Assembly: GCA_031283395.1 (NCBI GenBank)
Contig: JAITBV010000265.1
Coordinates: 1 to 6,683, forward strand
Source of the DNA: Candidatus Adiutrix sp.
GTDB lineage: Bacteria > Desulfobacterota > Desulfarculia > Adiutricales > Adiutricaceae
DNA length: 6,683 nt
Direction: 5' to 3'
The translations under genes and the position numbers were made by a program. This document shows positions 1 through 6,569 of the stretch, piece after piece. Under the pieces are notes generated by a model. That model was not told the origin of the DNA, did no database searches, and saw nothing but the letters and a program-made list of their open reading frames with translations. Each line of letters starts with the position of its first letter. The first letter of the stretch is position 1.

Positions 1-227
1 ATCGTTACCAGGCGTTCCACATCTTTGGCCGGTTGAACCACTTCGCCAAAATCGTTCTTAACCGCTTCAGCCGCAGTCACCACCCCACGGCTGAATTGGC
101 CGGACGGAATCAGCACAAACTCCATCCCGATGCTGTTGGTGAAAGTTTTTTCCTGGGCCTGAATCGGCCCGCTCAAAACTCCGCCCACCAACAGGCCGAA
201 CAGCAAAAAAATGACTACTTGCTTCAT
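1..227 (-). CDS. Exported formylglycine-generating-enzyme-like (SUMF1-fold) protein, 5' part only
   Basis: The 3' end lies beyond the left edge; 75 codons are visible from the ATG at 227-225. Residues 1-25 form a Sec signal peptide: MKQ, a hydrophobic core (VVIFLLFGLLVGGVL), then a likely cleavage site around IQA/Q, so the protein should be periplasmic or outside the cell. There is no lipobox cysteine. The mature start reads FTNSIGMEFVLIPSGQF, the usual opening of the FGE-sulfatase (SUMF1) fold (NSxGMxFvlIPaGxFxMG). After it the common MGS is replaced by SRG, followed by a charged stretch ending ERLVT, where the family normally enters its 'VTIxKPFYxGxYEVT' strand. The catalytic or sugar-binding half is not visible, so true sulfatase maturation cannot be told from the many non-catalytic relatives with this fold. 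The gene starts 22 bases after the LysM gene and probably shares its transcript. Family assignment is fairly sure; function is open. Confidence 0.72.
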   Translation of the reverse strand, partial: MKQVVIFLLFGLLVGGVLSGPIQAQEKTFTNSIGMEFVLIPSGQFSRGVVTAAEAVKNDFGEVVQPAKDVERLVT

Positions 228-231
228 AAAG

Positions 232-245
232 CTCTTCTTAAAGAG
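232..245 (-). promoter_or_regulatory. Small hairpin covering the ribosome binding site of the FGE-like gene
   Basis: On the minus strand this reads CTCTT-TAAG-AAGAG, a perfect 5-bp stem with a 4-base loop. The 3' arm plus loop (AAGAAGAG) is the only Shine-Dalgarno-like purine stretch before the ATG at 227. The upstream LysM gene stops at 252-250, so a ribosome finishing there would cover or melt the stem. This would couple translation of the two genes. The stem is weak (two G-C pairs), and coupling is an inference from layout only. Confidence 0.3.
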
Positions 246-249
246 GGAC

Positions 250-2283
250 TCAATATTTTATTATTTTAAGCTCAGGGTCCAGGAGCCGGATCAAGCCGCC
301 GGGCAGGGCCGCATAGGTCAGTAAATATTTTTTCGCCGGTTTCATGGTCACGAACCGGCCCTTGATGGTCAGGGTCATGCCGGGCCCGCCGGCCGGGGCC
401 GCTAAAACCATATTCTCCTGGGCTTTCAGACCGAAACCGGTCAAAACAGCCTCAATGACCGCCTCGGAGTTGAGGCTGGCGGACACCACTCGCAGGCCGT
501 TCTTGCGCAAAGCCGCGGCTTCATCCGATGAAAGTTCGCCGAAATTCAGCACCACCCGGTTGCCCGCGGTCTCCCAATAAAGAGGAGCGGTCACTATTTG
601 AGAATTCTGGCCGCTTTTGACTTCCACCGGCGTGACCGGGCGGGGTTCGGCCCCGAGCAGACGGACCAATTCAGAGGCCAGGAAGCGGGGATTGGCGGAA
701 TCCAGAGTGGTCACCGCCGGAGCCGCCGGGGCCGGGTCGTCGGCCGCGGCCTCCCGGGCCGGCTGGATAAGATTGCGGTCCAGGTCCAGGACCTTCAGGC
801 CATGGTCGCCCAGAAACCGGCCCCAGGCCGGGTCGGTGCCTCGCCCAGCCCGGCCCACCTTGTTCAACACCAGGGGCTGACCGGAATTCCAAGCCTCCTC
901 GGTCGGCCAGATCATCCAGTCAGCGGAAATTTTAAGGCGAATATCCCCGCCCCCCTCGTAGGCCTGTTCCTTGGTGTAAACGCGATAATAACCGCAAAGA
1001 GGCCAGAGGCTGCCCAGAACCCGGTCCAGGGACTCGCCGCGCCGGGTGCGAAAAACCTGAAAATTCTGGGACCGGAGGGCGGCCAGGGTGGACTGGGGTA
1101 AGGTCGAACCCAGGTCCAGGACAACTTTCGCCCCGGAGAGGGTATAAATGACCGGATAGATCCGGGTATCCAATTCCAGGGCTTCAGCGGCCCCGGCCAA
1201 GGTCAGGCCGCCCTGGTTTTCCACCCGGTCACCCAGGCGGGTGAAGATGAGGCCCAGGGTGTTTTTAGCGGTCTCAGCCCCTTCATCCGGAAGCCGGCGG
1301 ACGTTTTCAGCCGCGCCGGCGGCCATCCTGACCGGGGCCGGAGGCCGCCGCTGATTGATGGCCAGGGCCGCCGCCCGAACCTCCCGGGGGTCCAGGCCCG
1401 CGGCTGCCAGATAGTCGCCGGCGGCCGGGATGCGCAACTCCGCGCCGGCCCTAATGAGATCGGGATTTTTTATTTCCGGATTCAAATCCATGGTTATTTT
1501 CAGCATATGCCGGTAGATGGCCTCGCGAGGCAGGCCCTCCCGCCTGAGAAGACGTTCCAAAGTGTCCCCGGGCCGGATTCGGACCGTGCGATAAACCACT
1601 TGGGAAACTTGGTCCTGGGCCAGGGGCCCGGCGTTGCCGGAGGGAAAATCCAAAGGTCCGCCTCCGGCCTCCAGCGAGATTTTGGGCGGGGCGGAAGCCG
1701 TCACCATTGATCCTGGGGCCGGGGCGGCCGGGGACGGGGAGGACGTTCCGGTCGCGGCCGGGGCCGCTTCCCCAGGCTCCGCCGGGGTCAGGGCTTCGAC
1801 CGGATGGCGCAGGACCACGACCCTGGCCGCCTCTTGACTCGACTGAGGCCGTTCATATATTTTGACCGTCTCCGACCCCGGAGACTGGATCGGGCCGGCC
1901 GCGGCCGAGGCCGCCGAACCGGCGTTCACGGCCGGCAGTTTCAAAGTCTGGCCCACGGTCAAACGGTTTAAATCCCTAAGCTCCGGGTTGAGTTCCCGGA
2001 CCAGGCGCAAAAGCTGGGCCTGGTCCGTCTCCCGCCCACCCAAACCCCGGGCCTTCAAAACTTTGGAAAGCGTGTCGCCGGAGGCCACTCGATATTGATC
2101 CACAGCCACCTTAAGATTTTCAAACTCATAAACCGGCACGACCTTGGTCAGGGTTATGGTGCCGGCCGGGCCGCCGGTGTCCGGCGCGGCCCCCTCCTGG
2201 GCTTTCAGCGAACCGCCCCAGAGCAGGATTAAAGCCAAAGCCGCCCCGAGACCGGCGGTGCCAAGCCTGGTGTTAACCCTCAT
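250..2283 (-). CDS. Exported two-LysM protein with duplicated C-terminal module, function unknown
   Basis: 677 residues from ATG, preceded by AGAGG seven bases upstream. Residues 1-28 look like a Sec signal peptide (hydrophobic core 9-22, probable cleavage after SLKA). The first LysM domain is about 64-117 (YRVASGDTL ... GQTLKLP). A low-complexity Ala/Pro/Ser/Gly linker covers roughly 119-228. The second LysM is about 231-286 (VRIRPGDTL ... GAELRIP). LysM domains bind N-acetylglucosamine-containing glycans, normally peptidoglycan, so the protein should sit in the periplasm on the wall. Residues 340-677 match no enzyme family I recognise: no peptidase, amidase, transglycosylase or L,D-transpeptidase motif is seen. 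Two related segments occur there, around 376-460 and 566-649, each with a G-x-K/R-VVL-D/N-x-G strand followed by a helix containing ALR. A scaffold or wall-binding role is most likely. It lies 58 bases after the chemoreceptor gene and 22 before the FGE-like gene. Confidence 0.88.
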   Translation of the reverse strand: MRVNTRLGTAGLGAALALILLWGGSLKAQEGAAPDTGGPAGTITLTKVVPVYEFENLKVAVDQYRVASGDTLSKVLKARGLGGRETDQAQLLRLVRELNPELRDLNRLTVGQTLKLPAVNAGSAASAAAGPIQSPGSETVKIYERPQSSQEAARVVVLRHPVEALTPAEPGEAAPAATGTSSPSPAAPAPGSMVTASAPPKISLEAGGGPLDFPSGNAGPLAQDQVSQVVYRTVRIRPGDTLERLLRREGLPREAIYRHMLKITMDLNPEIKNPDLIRAGAELRIPAAGDYLAAAGLDPREVRAAALAINQRRPPAPVRMAAGAAENVRRLPDEGAETAKNTLGLIFTRLGDRVENQGGLTLAGAAEALELDTRIYPVIYTLSGAKVVLDLGSTLPQSTLAALRSQNFQVFRTRRGESLDRVLGSLWPLCGYYRVYTKEQAYEGGGDIRLKISADWMIWPTEEAWNSGQPLVLNKVGRAGRGTDPAWGRFLGDHGLKVLDLDRNLIQPAREAAADDPAPAAPAVTTLDSANPRFLASELVRLLGAEPRPVTPVEVKSGQNSQIVTAPLYWETAGNRVVLNFGELSSDEAAALRKNGLRVVSASLNSEAVIEAVLTGFGLKAQENMVLAAPAGGPGMTLTIKGRFVTMKPAKKYLLTYAALPGGLIRLLDPELKIIKY
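337..585 (-). repeat. Protein-level repeat, copy B, of the LysM-protein C-terminal module
   Basis: Residues about 567-649 of the LysM protein, partner of the segment encoded at 904-1158. It shares the order strand (VVL-D/N-x-G), helix with ALR, strand, helix with a hydrophobic I/L pattern, then two strands ending in W/K-P. About 28 residues follow (YLLTYAALPGGLIRLLDP and the end), partly resembling what follows copy A (LVLNKVGR ... LKVLDLD), so the repeat unit may be longer than marked. Confidence 0.45.
904..1158 (-). repeat. Protein-level repeat, copy A, of the LysM-protein C-terminal module
   Basis: Residues about 376-460 of the LysM protein. The core SGAKVVLDLG, then LAALRSQNFQV and a second helix (ESLDRVLGSLWPL), corresponds in order to AGNRVVLNFG, AAALRKNGLRV and SEAVIEAVLTGFGL in copy B. 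A later pair of strands (DIRLKISADWMIWP against MTLTIKGRFVTMKP) also lines up. The homology is visible only in protein and was aligned by eye, with one single-residue gap in the core. Confidence 0.5.
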
Positions 2284-2287
2284 CTAG

Positions 2288-2295
2288 CCACCTCT
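2288..2295 (-). promoter_or_regulatory. Ribosome binding site of the LysM-protein gene
   Basis: The minus strand reads AGAGGTGG, with the AGAGG core seven bases before the ATG at 2283-2281. An in-frame TAG lies directly before the ATG, which fixes this as the furthest possible start. The 58-base gap above it shows no convincing promoter or terminator. Confidence 0.6.
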
Positions 2296-2341
2296 ACAGC
2301 CTCATAATTGATTGGGACGGTCTTTTGGAATTTTCCGGTTT

Positions 2342-3901
2342 TCACAAATCATCATCCATGGGGATAGCCTTGTCCAAAGCCTGTTCCCGGGCCGGATCCC
2401 GGCCGAGGGCCGCCCGGGGGGGGGGAACGCCGGGGGGGGCGGACGGCGGCCGCCCGCGCAAGTCCTCCGGTTCCGGGGACGGGGCCACTATCCGGCGCTC
2501 GCGATTTTCCGGGCCGCCTTGCAAAATGGCGTTCATATCCCTCAGAGCCTCCCCTAAAACCGCCGCCTGGTGGGTCAGGCTCTGGGACAGGGACTGGGTT
2601 TCCCCGGCCCCGGCCGCGTTTTCCTGGGTAACTTTATCCATCATGGCAATGGACTGATGAATGCTCTGAACGTCCTGGGCCTGGCTTTGACTGGCTTTGG
2701 CAATATCTCCGATAATGGCGCTCATATGGTCGGTGAACTGGACCAGGGAGGCGAAACTGTCCTCGGCCTCGGCCACCAGACGCCCGCCCTCGTTGATGCG
2801 GTCCAGGCTGCCGGCTATTATGACCGCGGTGTTCTTGGCCGCCTCGGCCGAGCGGTTGGCCAAGCCGCGCACTTCGTCGGCCACCACGGCAAAGCCGACC
2901 CCGGCCTCGCCGGCCCGGGCCGCCTCAACAGCCGCGTTCAAAGCCAGAATGTTGGTTTGGAAGGCGATCTCCTCCACATTTTTTATTATCTGGCCCGAGG
3001 ACTGGCCGGAAGCCCGGATCTCGACCATGGCCCGGGCTACTTCGTTCATGGTCTGGCCCGCGGCCAGCACATGATCCCGGGCCTCGACCATGAGCTCTTC
3101 GGCTTCGACCGAATGCCCGGCGTTGCGTTTGGCCATGGTCAGCATACCCTCCAGGCGGCTGACCGCTTCCACGACGGCGGCGGTGTTTTCGGACACACCC
3201 TGGGTGAGGACATGGCTGGAATGCGAAAGTTGACTGGCGGTTCGGCTTATGGCCGAAGCCCCCCGGCTGAATTCGACCCGCACCCCGTTTAAAGAGCGCA
3301 AGGTGGAGCGCCAGAAGACGACCCCCAGGACGATGATGAGCCCCAGGGTCAGAAACAGCCCCCCGGCCAGGGCGAGGATGAGATGGCGGCTGATATCTTC
3401 CCCCCGGGCCACGGTCTCTTCAGCCAGAAACAGCACCTCGTTCTTGAAAGACTCCAAATCCGCCGTAAGTTTCCTTATTTCAGGATCCGCCTCGGCCCCC
3501 CAAACCGGGCGGCCCGCTTCCGCCGCCTCCGGCGAGGCCGGACGAAGCGTCAGGCGCTTTAAAGCCTCGAAGGAATTCAGGATCCCGGCTAAACTGGCCG
3601 GGGTGGGGCCCGACAGACCGTAGCCGGCGTTCGTTCCGATTTCAACCCGGGCCTGCCAGAGGGCCAAATCTTCCGGCCGGCCGTAGCGGACATATTCGGC
3701 CAGGCTGTCCAGGGCCTGCTCCAATTCGGAGGCCACGTTGAAAGAAGAGAGGATGGAAGGCAGGGATTCCCGGCCCAACTCACCGTTGAGCTGACGCAGG
3801 GTTTCGACCTTGAGGGTGACAAATCCCAGGACGGCCGCCTCGGTAATAAAGACCAAGACGACGCCCAAGGCGAATCTGGCACTCAAGGTCAACTGTTTCA
3901 C
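2342..3901 (-). CDS. Methyl-accepting chemotaxis protein without HAMP domain
   Basis: 519 residues from a GTG start, with AAAGG about nine bases upstream. Layout: TM1 about 10-30, a mostly helical periplasmic sensor about 31-172 resembling a four-helix bundle, TM2 about 173-197, then the cytoplasmic signalling coiled coil to about 461. The hairpin tip is unmistakable at 311-345 ([22 protein letters not shown], then [14 protein letters not shown]), the site that contacts CheA and CheW. From residue 212 to 461 the sequence aligns without gaps with the E. coli Tsr signalling domain as I recall it. TM2 ends only about 15 residues before that point, leaving no room for the usual 50-residue HAMP relay. 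Glutamates such as 245 and 251 are candidate methylation sites. Residues 463-519 form a Pro/Arg-rich flexible tail ending IPMDDDL, with no CheR-binding NWETF-type pentapeptide. No other chemotaxis gene is nearby, so the ligand is unknown. Confidence 0.95.
   Translation of the reverse strand: MKQLTLSARFALGVVLVFITEAAVLGFVTLKVETLRQLNGELGRESLPSILSSFNVASELEQALDSLAEYVRYGRPEDLALWQARVEIGTNAGYGLSGPTPASLAGILNSFEALKRLTLRPASPEAAEAGRPVWGAEADPEIRKLTADLESFKNEVLFLAEETVARGEDISRHLILALAGGLFLTLGLIIVLGVVFWRSTLRSLNGVRVEFSRGASAISRTASQLSHSSHVLTQGVSENTAAVVEAVSRLEGMLTMAKRNAGHSVEAEELMVEARDHVLAAGQTMNEVARAMVEIRASGQSSGQIIKNVEEIAFQTNILALNAAVEAARAGEAGVGFAVVADEVRGLANRSAEAAKNTAVIIAGSLDRINEGGRLVAEAEDSFASLVQFTDHMSAIIGDIAKASQSQAQDVQSIHQSIAMMDKVTQENAAGAGETQSLSQSLTHQAAVLGEALRDMNAILQGGPENRERRIVAPSPEPEDLRGRPPSAPPGVPPPRAALGRDPAREQALDKAIPMDDDL
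2416..2439 (-). repeat. Two long cytosine tracts (C10 and C8) inside the chemoreceptor tail
   Basis: On the coding strand, a run of eight C (2439-2432) and a run of ten C (2425-2416) are separated by six bases. They encode Pro-rich codons around residues 488-495. Such tracts are prone to strand slippage. The frame shown gives a sensible acidic end (PMDDDL), so it is probably the intact one. A slip would replace about the last 25-30 residues without touching the signalling hairpin. Confidence 0.85.
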
Positions 3902-3932
3902 AGGGTCGGACCTTTGACGGGCGACCGGGATA

Positions 3933-3950
3933 CCGGCCCGGACAGGCCGG
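3933..3950 (-). other. GC-rich hairpin in the map-chemoreceptor gap
   Basis: The minus strand reads CCGGCC-TGTCCG-GGCCGG, a perfect six-base-pair all-GC stem with a six-base loop. It sits 40 bases after the map stop in the 89-base gap (3902-3990). No T run follows, so it does not meet the usual picture of an intrinsic terminator. It could slow polymerase, stabilise a processed 3' end, or be chance in GC-rich DNA. No clear promoter for the chemoreceptor is seen in the same gap. Confidence 0.35.
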
Positions 3951-3990
3951 AGGCGGTCAGATTGGGCGGATACTTAAATCTGCCGTCTAA

Positions 3991-4785
3991 CTATATATCC
4001 ACACTAATCATTTTGTCAACAACCTGATTTTCCGGGTCTCCGGAAAGAGTCAGGATATCCCAGCCTCCGGGGGTCACGGCCACGGTATGTTCGAATTGGG
4101 CGGAAAGCAGGCCGTCAGTGGTCACGGCCGTCCAGCCGTCGCCCAGGACCCTGACGGTATGGGCACCCTCGTTGATCATGGGTTCAATGGTGAAGACCAG
4201 GCCGGCCTTGAGCCTCTGTCCGGTGCCGCGCTTGCCGAAATGGGGCACGCTGGGCTCTTCGTGGAACTGGCGGCCCACGCCGTGCCCCACGAAGTATTCG
4301 ACCACGGAAAAACCCAAAGGCTCCACATAATTCTGAATGGCCGCGCCTATATCGCCCAACCGGGCTCCCGGCCTGACCTCGTTGATACCCAGATACATGG
4401 CTTTTTCCGTGGCTTCAGCCAAGGCCAGGGCCCTGGGCGGGACCTCGCCGACGCGGAAAGTGCGGGCCGTATCGCCGAAATAGCCGTTTAGAATGGTGGT
4501 GACGTCTATTTTCACCAGGTCCCCCTCGCGCACCACCCGCGGCCCGGGAATGCCGTGGACCACCACCTCATTGATGGAAATGCAACTGGAAGCCGGATAG
4601 CCCCGATAGCCCAAGGTGGCCGGTATCCCTCCGTGATCCCGGATAAAAGTCTCGATGGATTTGTCCAGGGCCCCGGTGGTCAGGCCCGGCCGGAGTTCGG
4701 ACTCCGCGAAATCCAAAGTCCTGGCGGCCAGGCGGCCACTCTGACGAATCAACTCTATTTCTTCGGCGCTTTTCAAAAAAATCAT
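3991..4785 (-). CDS. map: Type I methionine aminopeptidase
   Basis: 264 residues, the normal length for the short bacterial type I enzyme. It removes the initiator methionine from new proteins in the cytoplasm when the second residue is small, acting after peptide deformylase. The pita-bread fold is complete. The di-metal ligands are D94 (KIDVT), D105 (GDTARTF), H168 (GHGVGRQFHEEP), E201 (FTIEPM) and E232 (QFEHTVAVT). All but the S1-side histidine are exactly three residues lower than in E. coli (D97, D108, H171, E204, E235). H175 matches E. coli H178, and H77 (VVHGIP) matches H79. The ATG at 4785 has AGG five bases upstream, and the N-terminus (IFLKSAEEIELIRQSG) starts where the family does. 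There is no N-terminal zinc-finger or SH3 extension. It lies 50 bases after recJ with its own candidate promoter. Confidence 0.97.
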   Translation of the reverse strand: MIFLKSAEEIELIRQSGRLAARTLDFAESELRPGLTTGALDKSIETFIRDHGGIPATLGYRGYPASSCISINEVVVHGIPGPRVVREGDLVKIDVTTILNGYFGDTARTFRVGEVPPRALALAEATEKAMYLGINEVRPGARLGDIGAAIQNYVEPLGFSVVEYFVGHGVGRQFHEEPSVPHFGKRGTGQRLKAGLVFTIEPMINEGAHTVRVLGDGWTAVTTDGLLSAQFEHTVAVTPGGWDILTLSGDPENQVVDKMISVDI

Positions 4786-4790
4786 ATTAA

Positions 4791-4825
4791 CCTATCACTA
4801 TCCACCTTACTTTTTAGCGGATAGG
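4791..4825 (-). promoter_or_regulatory. Inverted and direct repeat around the map promoter -10 (possible operator)
   Basis: Reading the plus strand, CTATCC at 4798-4803 pairs with GGATAG at 4819-4824, and CCTATC at 4791-4796 pairs with GATAGG at 4820-4825. There are thus two direct copies of CTATC, six bases apart, and one inverted copy. The pair flanks the candidate -10 at 4811-4816: one arm lies in the promoter spacer and the other near the expected transcription start. This fits a repressor site, but short repeats like this also arise by chance. GATAGG at 4791-4796 on the minus strand also serves as part of the map ribosome binding site. Confidence 0.3.
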
Positions 4826-4839
4826 ACGTTTTTTTTCAA
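4811..4839 (-). promoter_or_regulatory. map: Candidate sigma-70 promoter for map
   Basis: On the minus strand, TTGAAA (4839-4834, five of six to TTGACA) is followed by exactly 17 bases and TAAAAA (4816-4811, four of six to TATAAT). The -35 overlaps the recJ stop codon, and an A run fills the start of the spacer. Transcription would begin near 4804, giving a leader of about 20 bases before the ATG at 4785. The gap is AT-rich against a GC-rich background, which strengthens the case. There is no experimental support. Confidence 0.42.
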
Positions 4840-6569
4840 CCGTTAAATGCGCCCTCTTGAGAGGCTGAACCGGGCGGACGGAAATCCAACAGCCGCCAAG
4901 CGGGGCTCAGCCGCCCCTGATATTCGCTCACCTCCAGGCTCAGGGCCACATCCATTTCCGGGCCGACCTCTTCGAGGCGATCGGCCAGGTTGAAGCCGAC
5001 CACGGTCAACCTGGCCAGACCGTCCACCAGGACCATCTTCATATGGGCTTCCCCGCCCCGGTTGGTGGGACGGGCCTCGCCGACCCTGGCCCGGGGAATG
5101 ACCAGGACCGGGGGGGGATGCCCGGTACCGTAGGGCTCCAGGGCGGCCAAGGGTTTGACCAGGCTCTCCAAGTCGCCCAGGGATACTGTCAGGTCCACTT
5201 CCAGTTCCGGCTCGGCGCTGAAATCCGGCTCGGCCCTGGCGGCATCTTCCAGCCTGGCGCTGAATTCCTCAACCTGTCCTGAGGCCAGGGTCAATCCGGC
5301 GGCCTGGGCGTGGCCGCCGAAGGAGAGAAAGAGCGGACGCAGCCCCTCCAGAGCCTGGTAAAGGTTGAAACCGCCATAGGAACGGCCGCTTCCGACGGCC
5401 AGGCCGTTTTCCAGGCGGAAGAGCACGGTGGGCTTGCGGACCGTTTCGGACACCCTGGCCGCGGCCAGGCCCAAAAGGCCCCGGGGCCAGTCAGGATCAG
5501 CCAGAACCACCGTGCGGCGGTCAGGGGATACTTCCAGTTCCAGACGCTCAGAGACTTCGCGGCAAAGGCGGTTCTGCCCCTGGTAGCGCTGATGGTTCAA
5601 ATCATCCAACTGGGCGGCCAGGCTGTCAGCCTGATCCCCGGCATCGGCCAGAAGAAGGCTCAGGGCCGGGTCGGCGCTGCCCAGACGGCCGGCCGCGTTC
5701 AGGCGCGGGGCCAGGCGGAAACCCACATCGCGCCCCCCCACCCGCTCGGTGGACAGCCGGGCCACTTTTTTCAGGGCCGCCAGGCCGGGCCAAGCCGTGG
5801 AACCCAGCAAAGCCAGCCCGTGGCGGACCAAAATACGATTGGGGCCTTGAAGGGGGGCCAGGTCGGCTATGGTACCTATGGCCACCAGGGGCAGGTATTC
5901 CAGGAGGGCCGGGCCGTCCCCCGGCCCCAGAAGTCCGGCCTCGAGCCAGCGCCGTTTGAGGGCGGCCAGGAGCATAAAGGCCACCCCCACCCCGGCCGGA
6001 GGGTTGTCCCGCCAGATTTCGTTGCGGTGGGGATTTATAAGGGCCAGGGCCGGCGGCAACTTGGGCGGCAGGCGGTGATGGTCGGTGATGATGACTTCCA
6101 GGCCGGCTTCCCCGGCCCGCTCTACCGCGGCCAGGGCGCAGAAGCCGGTATCCACGGTGACTATGAGGCGGGCGCCGCGCCCCGCCATTTCCGCCACCGC
6201 CTCGGGTTTGAGACCGTAACCTTCGGTCAGGCGGTTGGGCACCCGCACCAGGGCCTTAAGGCCCAGCTCCTTGAAGCCACGGGCCAGGAGAGCCGCCGCG
6301 GTCAGGCCATCGGCGTCGTAATCTCCACAGATGGCCGTCAATTCGCCCCGCCGGCGGGCCGTAAGCAGCCTTTCCACCGCCTTGTCCATATCCGTCAGGC
6401 TCAGGGGGGGCGGCAGGCTTTTGAGATCGGCCCGGACGAACTCGCGCACCGGGCCGGCCTCCCGGAATTGACGGGCCGACAGAAATTCGCCCATTTTAAG
6501 AGGCTGGCCCAGATCCGCGGCCAGGCTGGCGGCCGCGGCCCGGTCTATATGACGGAACCTCCATATCAA
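4836..6569 (-). CDS. recJ: Single-stranded-DNA-specific exonuclease RecJ
   Basis: 577 residues, typical for RecJ, a 5'-to-3' single-strand DNA exonuclease used in RecF-pathway recombination, mismatch repair and base excision repair. DHH-family motifs appear in order: GDYDADG (82-88, motif I), VDTG with D140 (II), DHH at 163-165 (III), GTIADLAPL with D236 (IV), then RLNAAGR at 289-295. The DHHA1 half has GSGRS (393-397) and GGHAQAAG (418-425). The C-terminal OB-type DNA-binding part runs from LEPYGTGHPPP (478-487) to the end. All manganese-binding Asp/His positions are kept, so it should be active. The start is TTG: it is the only ATG, GTG or TTG between the upstream in-frame stop at 6617-6615 and Met26, and it gives the usual WRFRHID-type N-terminus. 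It overlaps the hisC stop by four bases (TTGA); GGAGGAAG lies 13 bases upstream. Small oddities are WPRGLLGL where WHxGVxGI is usual, and GTGH for GxGN. Confidence 0.96.
   Translation of the reverse strand: MIWRFRHIDRAAAASLAADLGQPLKMGEFLSARQFREAGPVREFVRADLKSLPPPLSLTDMDKAVERLLTARRRGELTAICGDYDADGLTAAALLARGFKELGLKALVRVPNRLTEGYGLKPEAVAEMAGRGARLIVTVDTGFCALAAVERAGEAGLEVIITDHHRLPPKLPPALALINPHRNEIWRDNPPAGVGVAFMLLAALKRRWLEAGLLGPGDGPALLEYLPLVAIGTIADLAPLQGPNRILVRHGLALLGSTAWPGLAALKKVARLSTERVGGRDVGFRLAPRLNAAGRLGSADPALSLLLADAGDQADSLAAQLDDLNHQRYQGQNRLCREVSERLELEVSPDRRTVVLADPDWPRGLLGLAAARVSETVRKPTVLFRLENGLAVGSGRSYGGFNLYQALEGLRPLFLSFGGHAQAAGLTLASGQVEEFSARLEDAARAEPDFSAEPELEVDLTVSLGDLESLVKPLAALEPYGTGHPPPVLVIPRARVGEARPTNRGGEAHMKMVLVDGLARLTVVGFNLADRLEEVGPEMDVALSLEVSEYQGRLSPAWRLLDFRPPGSASQEGAFNG

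Noticed and set aside
598..1101. A 167-codon plus-strand open frame opposite the LysM gene
   Set aside because: It is a shadow of the LysM-protein coding frame with no domain and low-complexity Gly/Arg content.
2284..2341. Promoter in the chemoreceptor-LysM gap
   Set aside because: CAATTAT resembles a -10, but the bases 17 upstream do not resemble a -35. The GGAAAATTCC element is too short to mean much.
2570..3292. A 240-codon plus-strand open frame opposite the chemoreceptor
   Set aside because: It is antisense to the most conserved chemoreceptor region, and its Gly/His-rich product is the expected shadow of Ala/Glu-rich coiled-coil codons.
3933..3950. Intrinsic terminator after map
   Set aside because: The GC stem is good but no T run follows on the transcribed strand, so it was listed only as a hairpin.
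3902..3990. Flagellar-type (sigma-28) promoter before the chemoreceptor
   Set aside because: TTTAAGTATCC looked suggestive, but no GCCGATAA-like -10 occurs at the right spacing.
5110..5117. G8 run in recJ (and G7 at 6404-6410) as frameshift or slippage sites
   Set aside because: They encode Pro-Pro-Pro stretches inside an intact RecJ frame with conserved motifs on both sides. There is no sign of a frameshift, and slippage would only destroy the enzyme.
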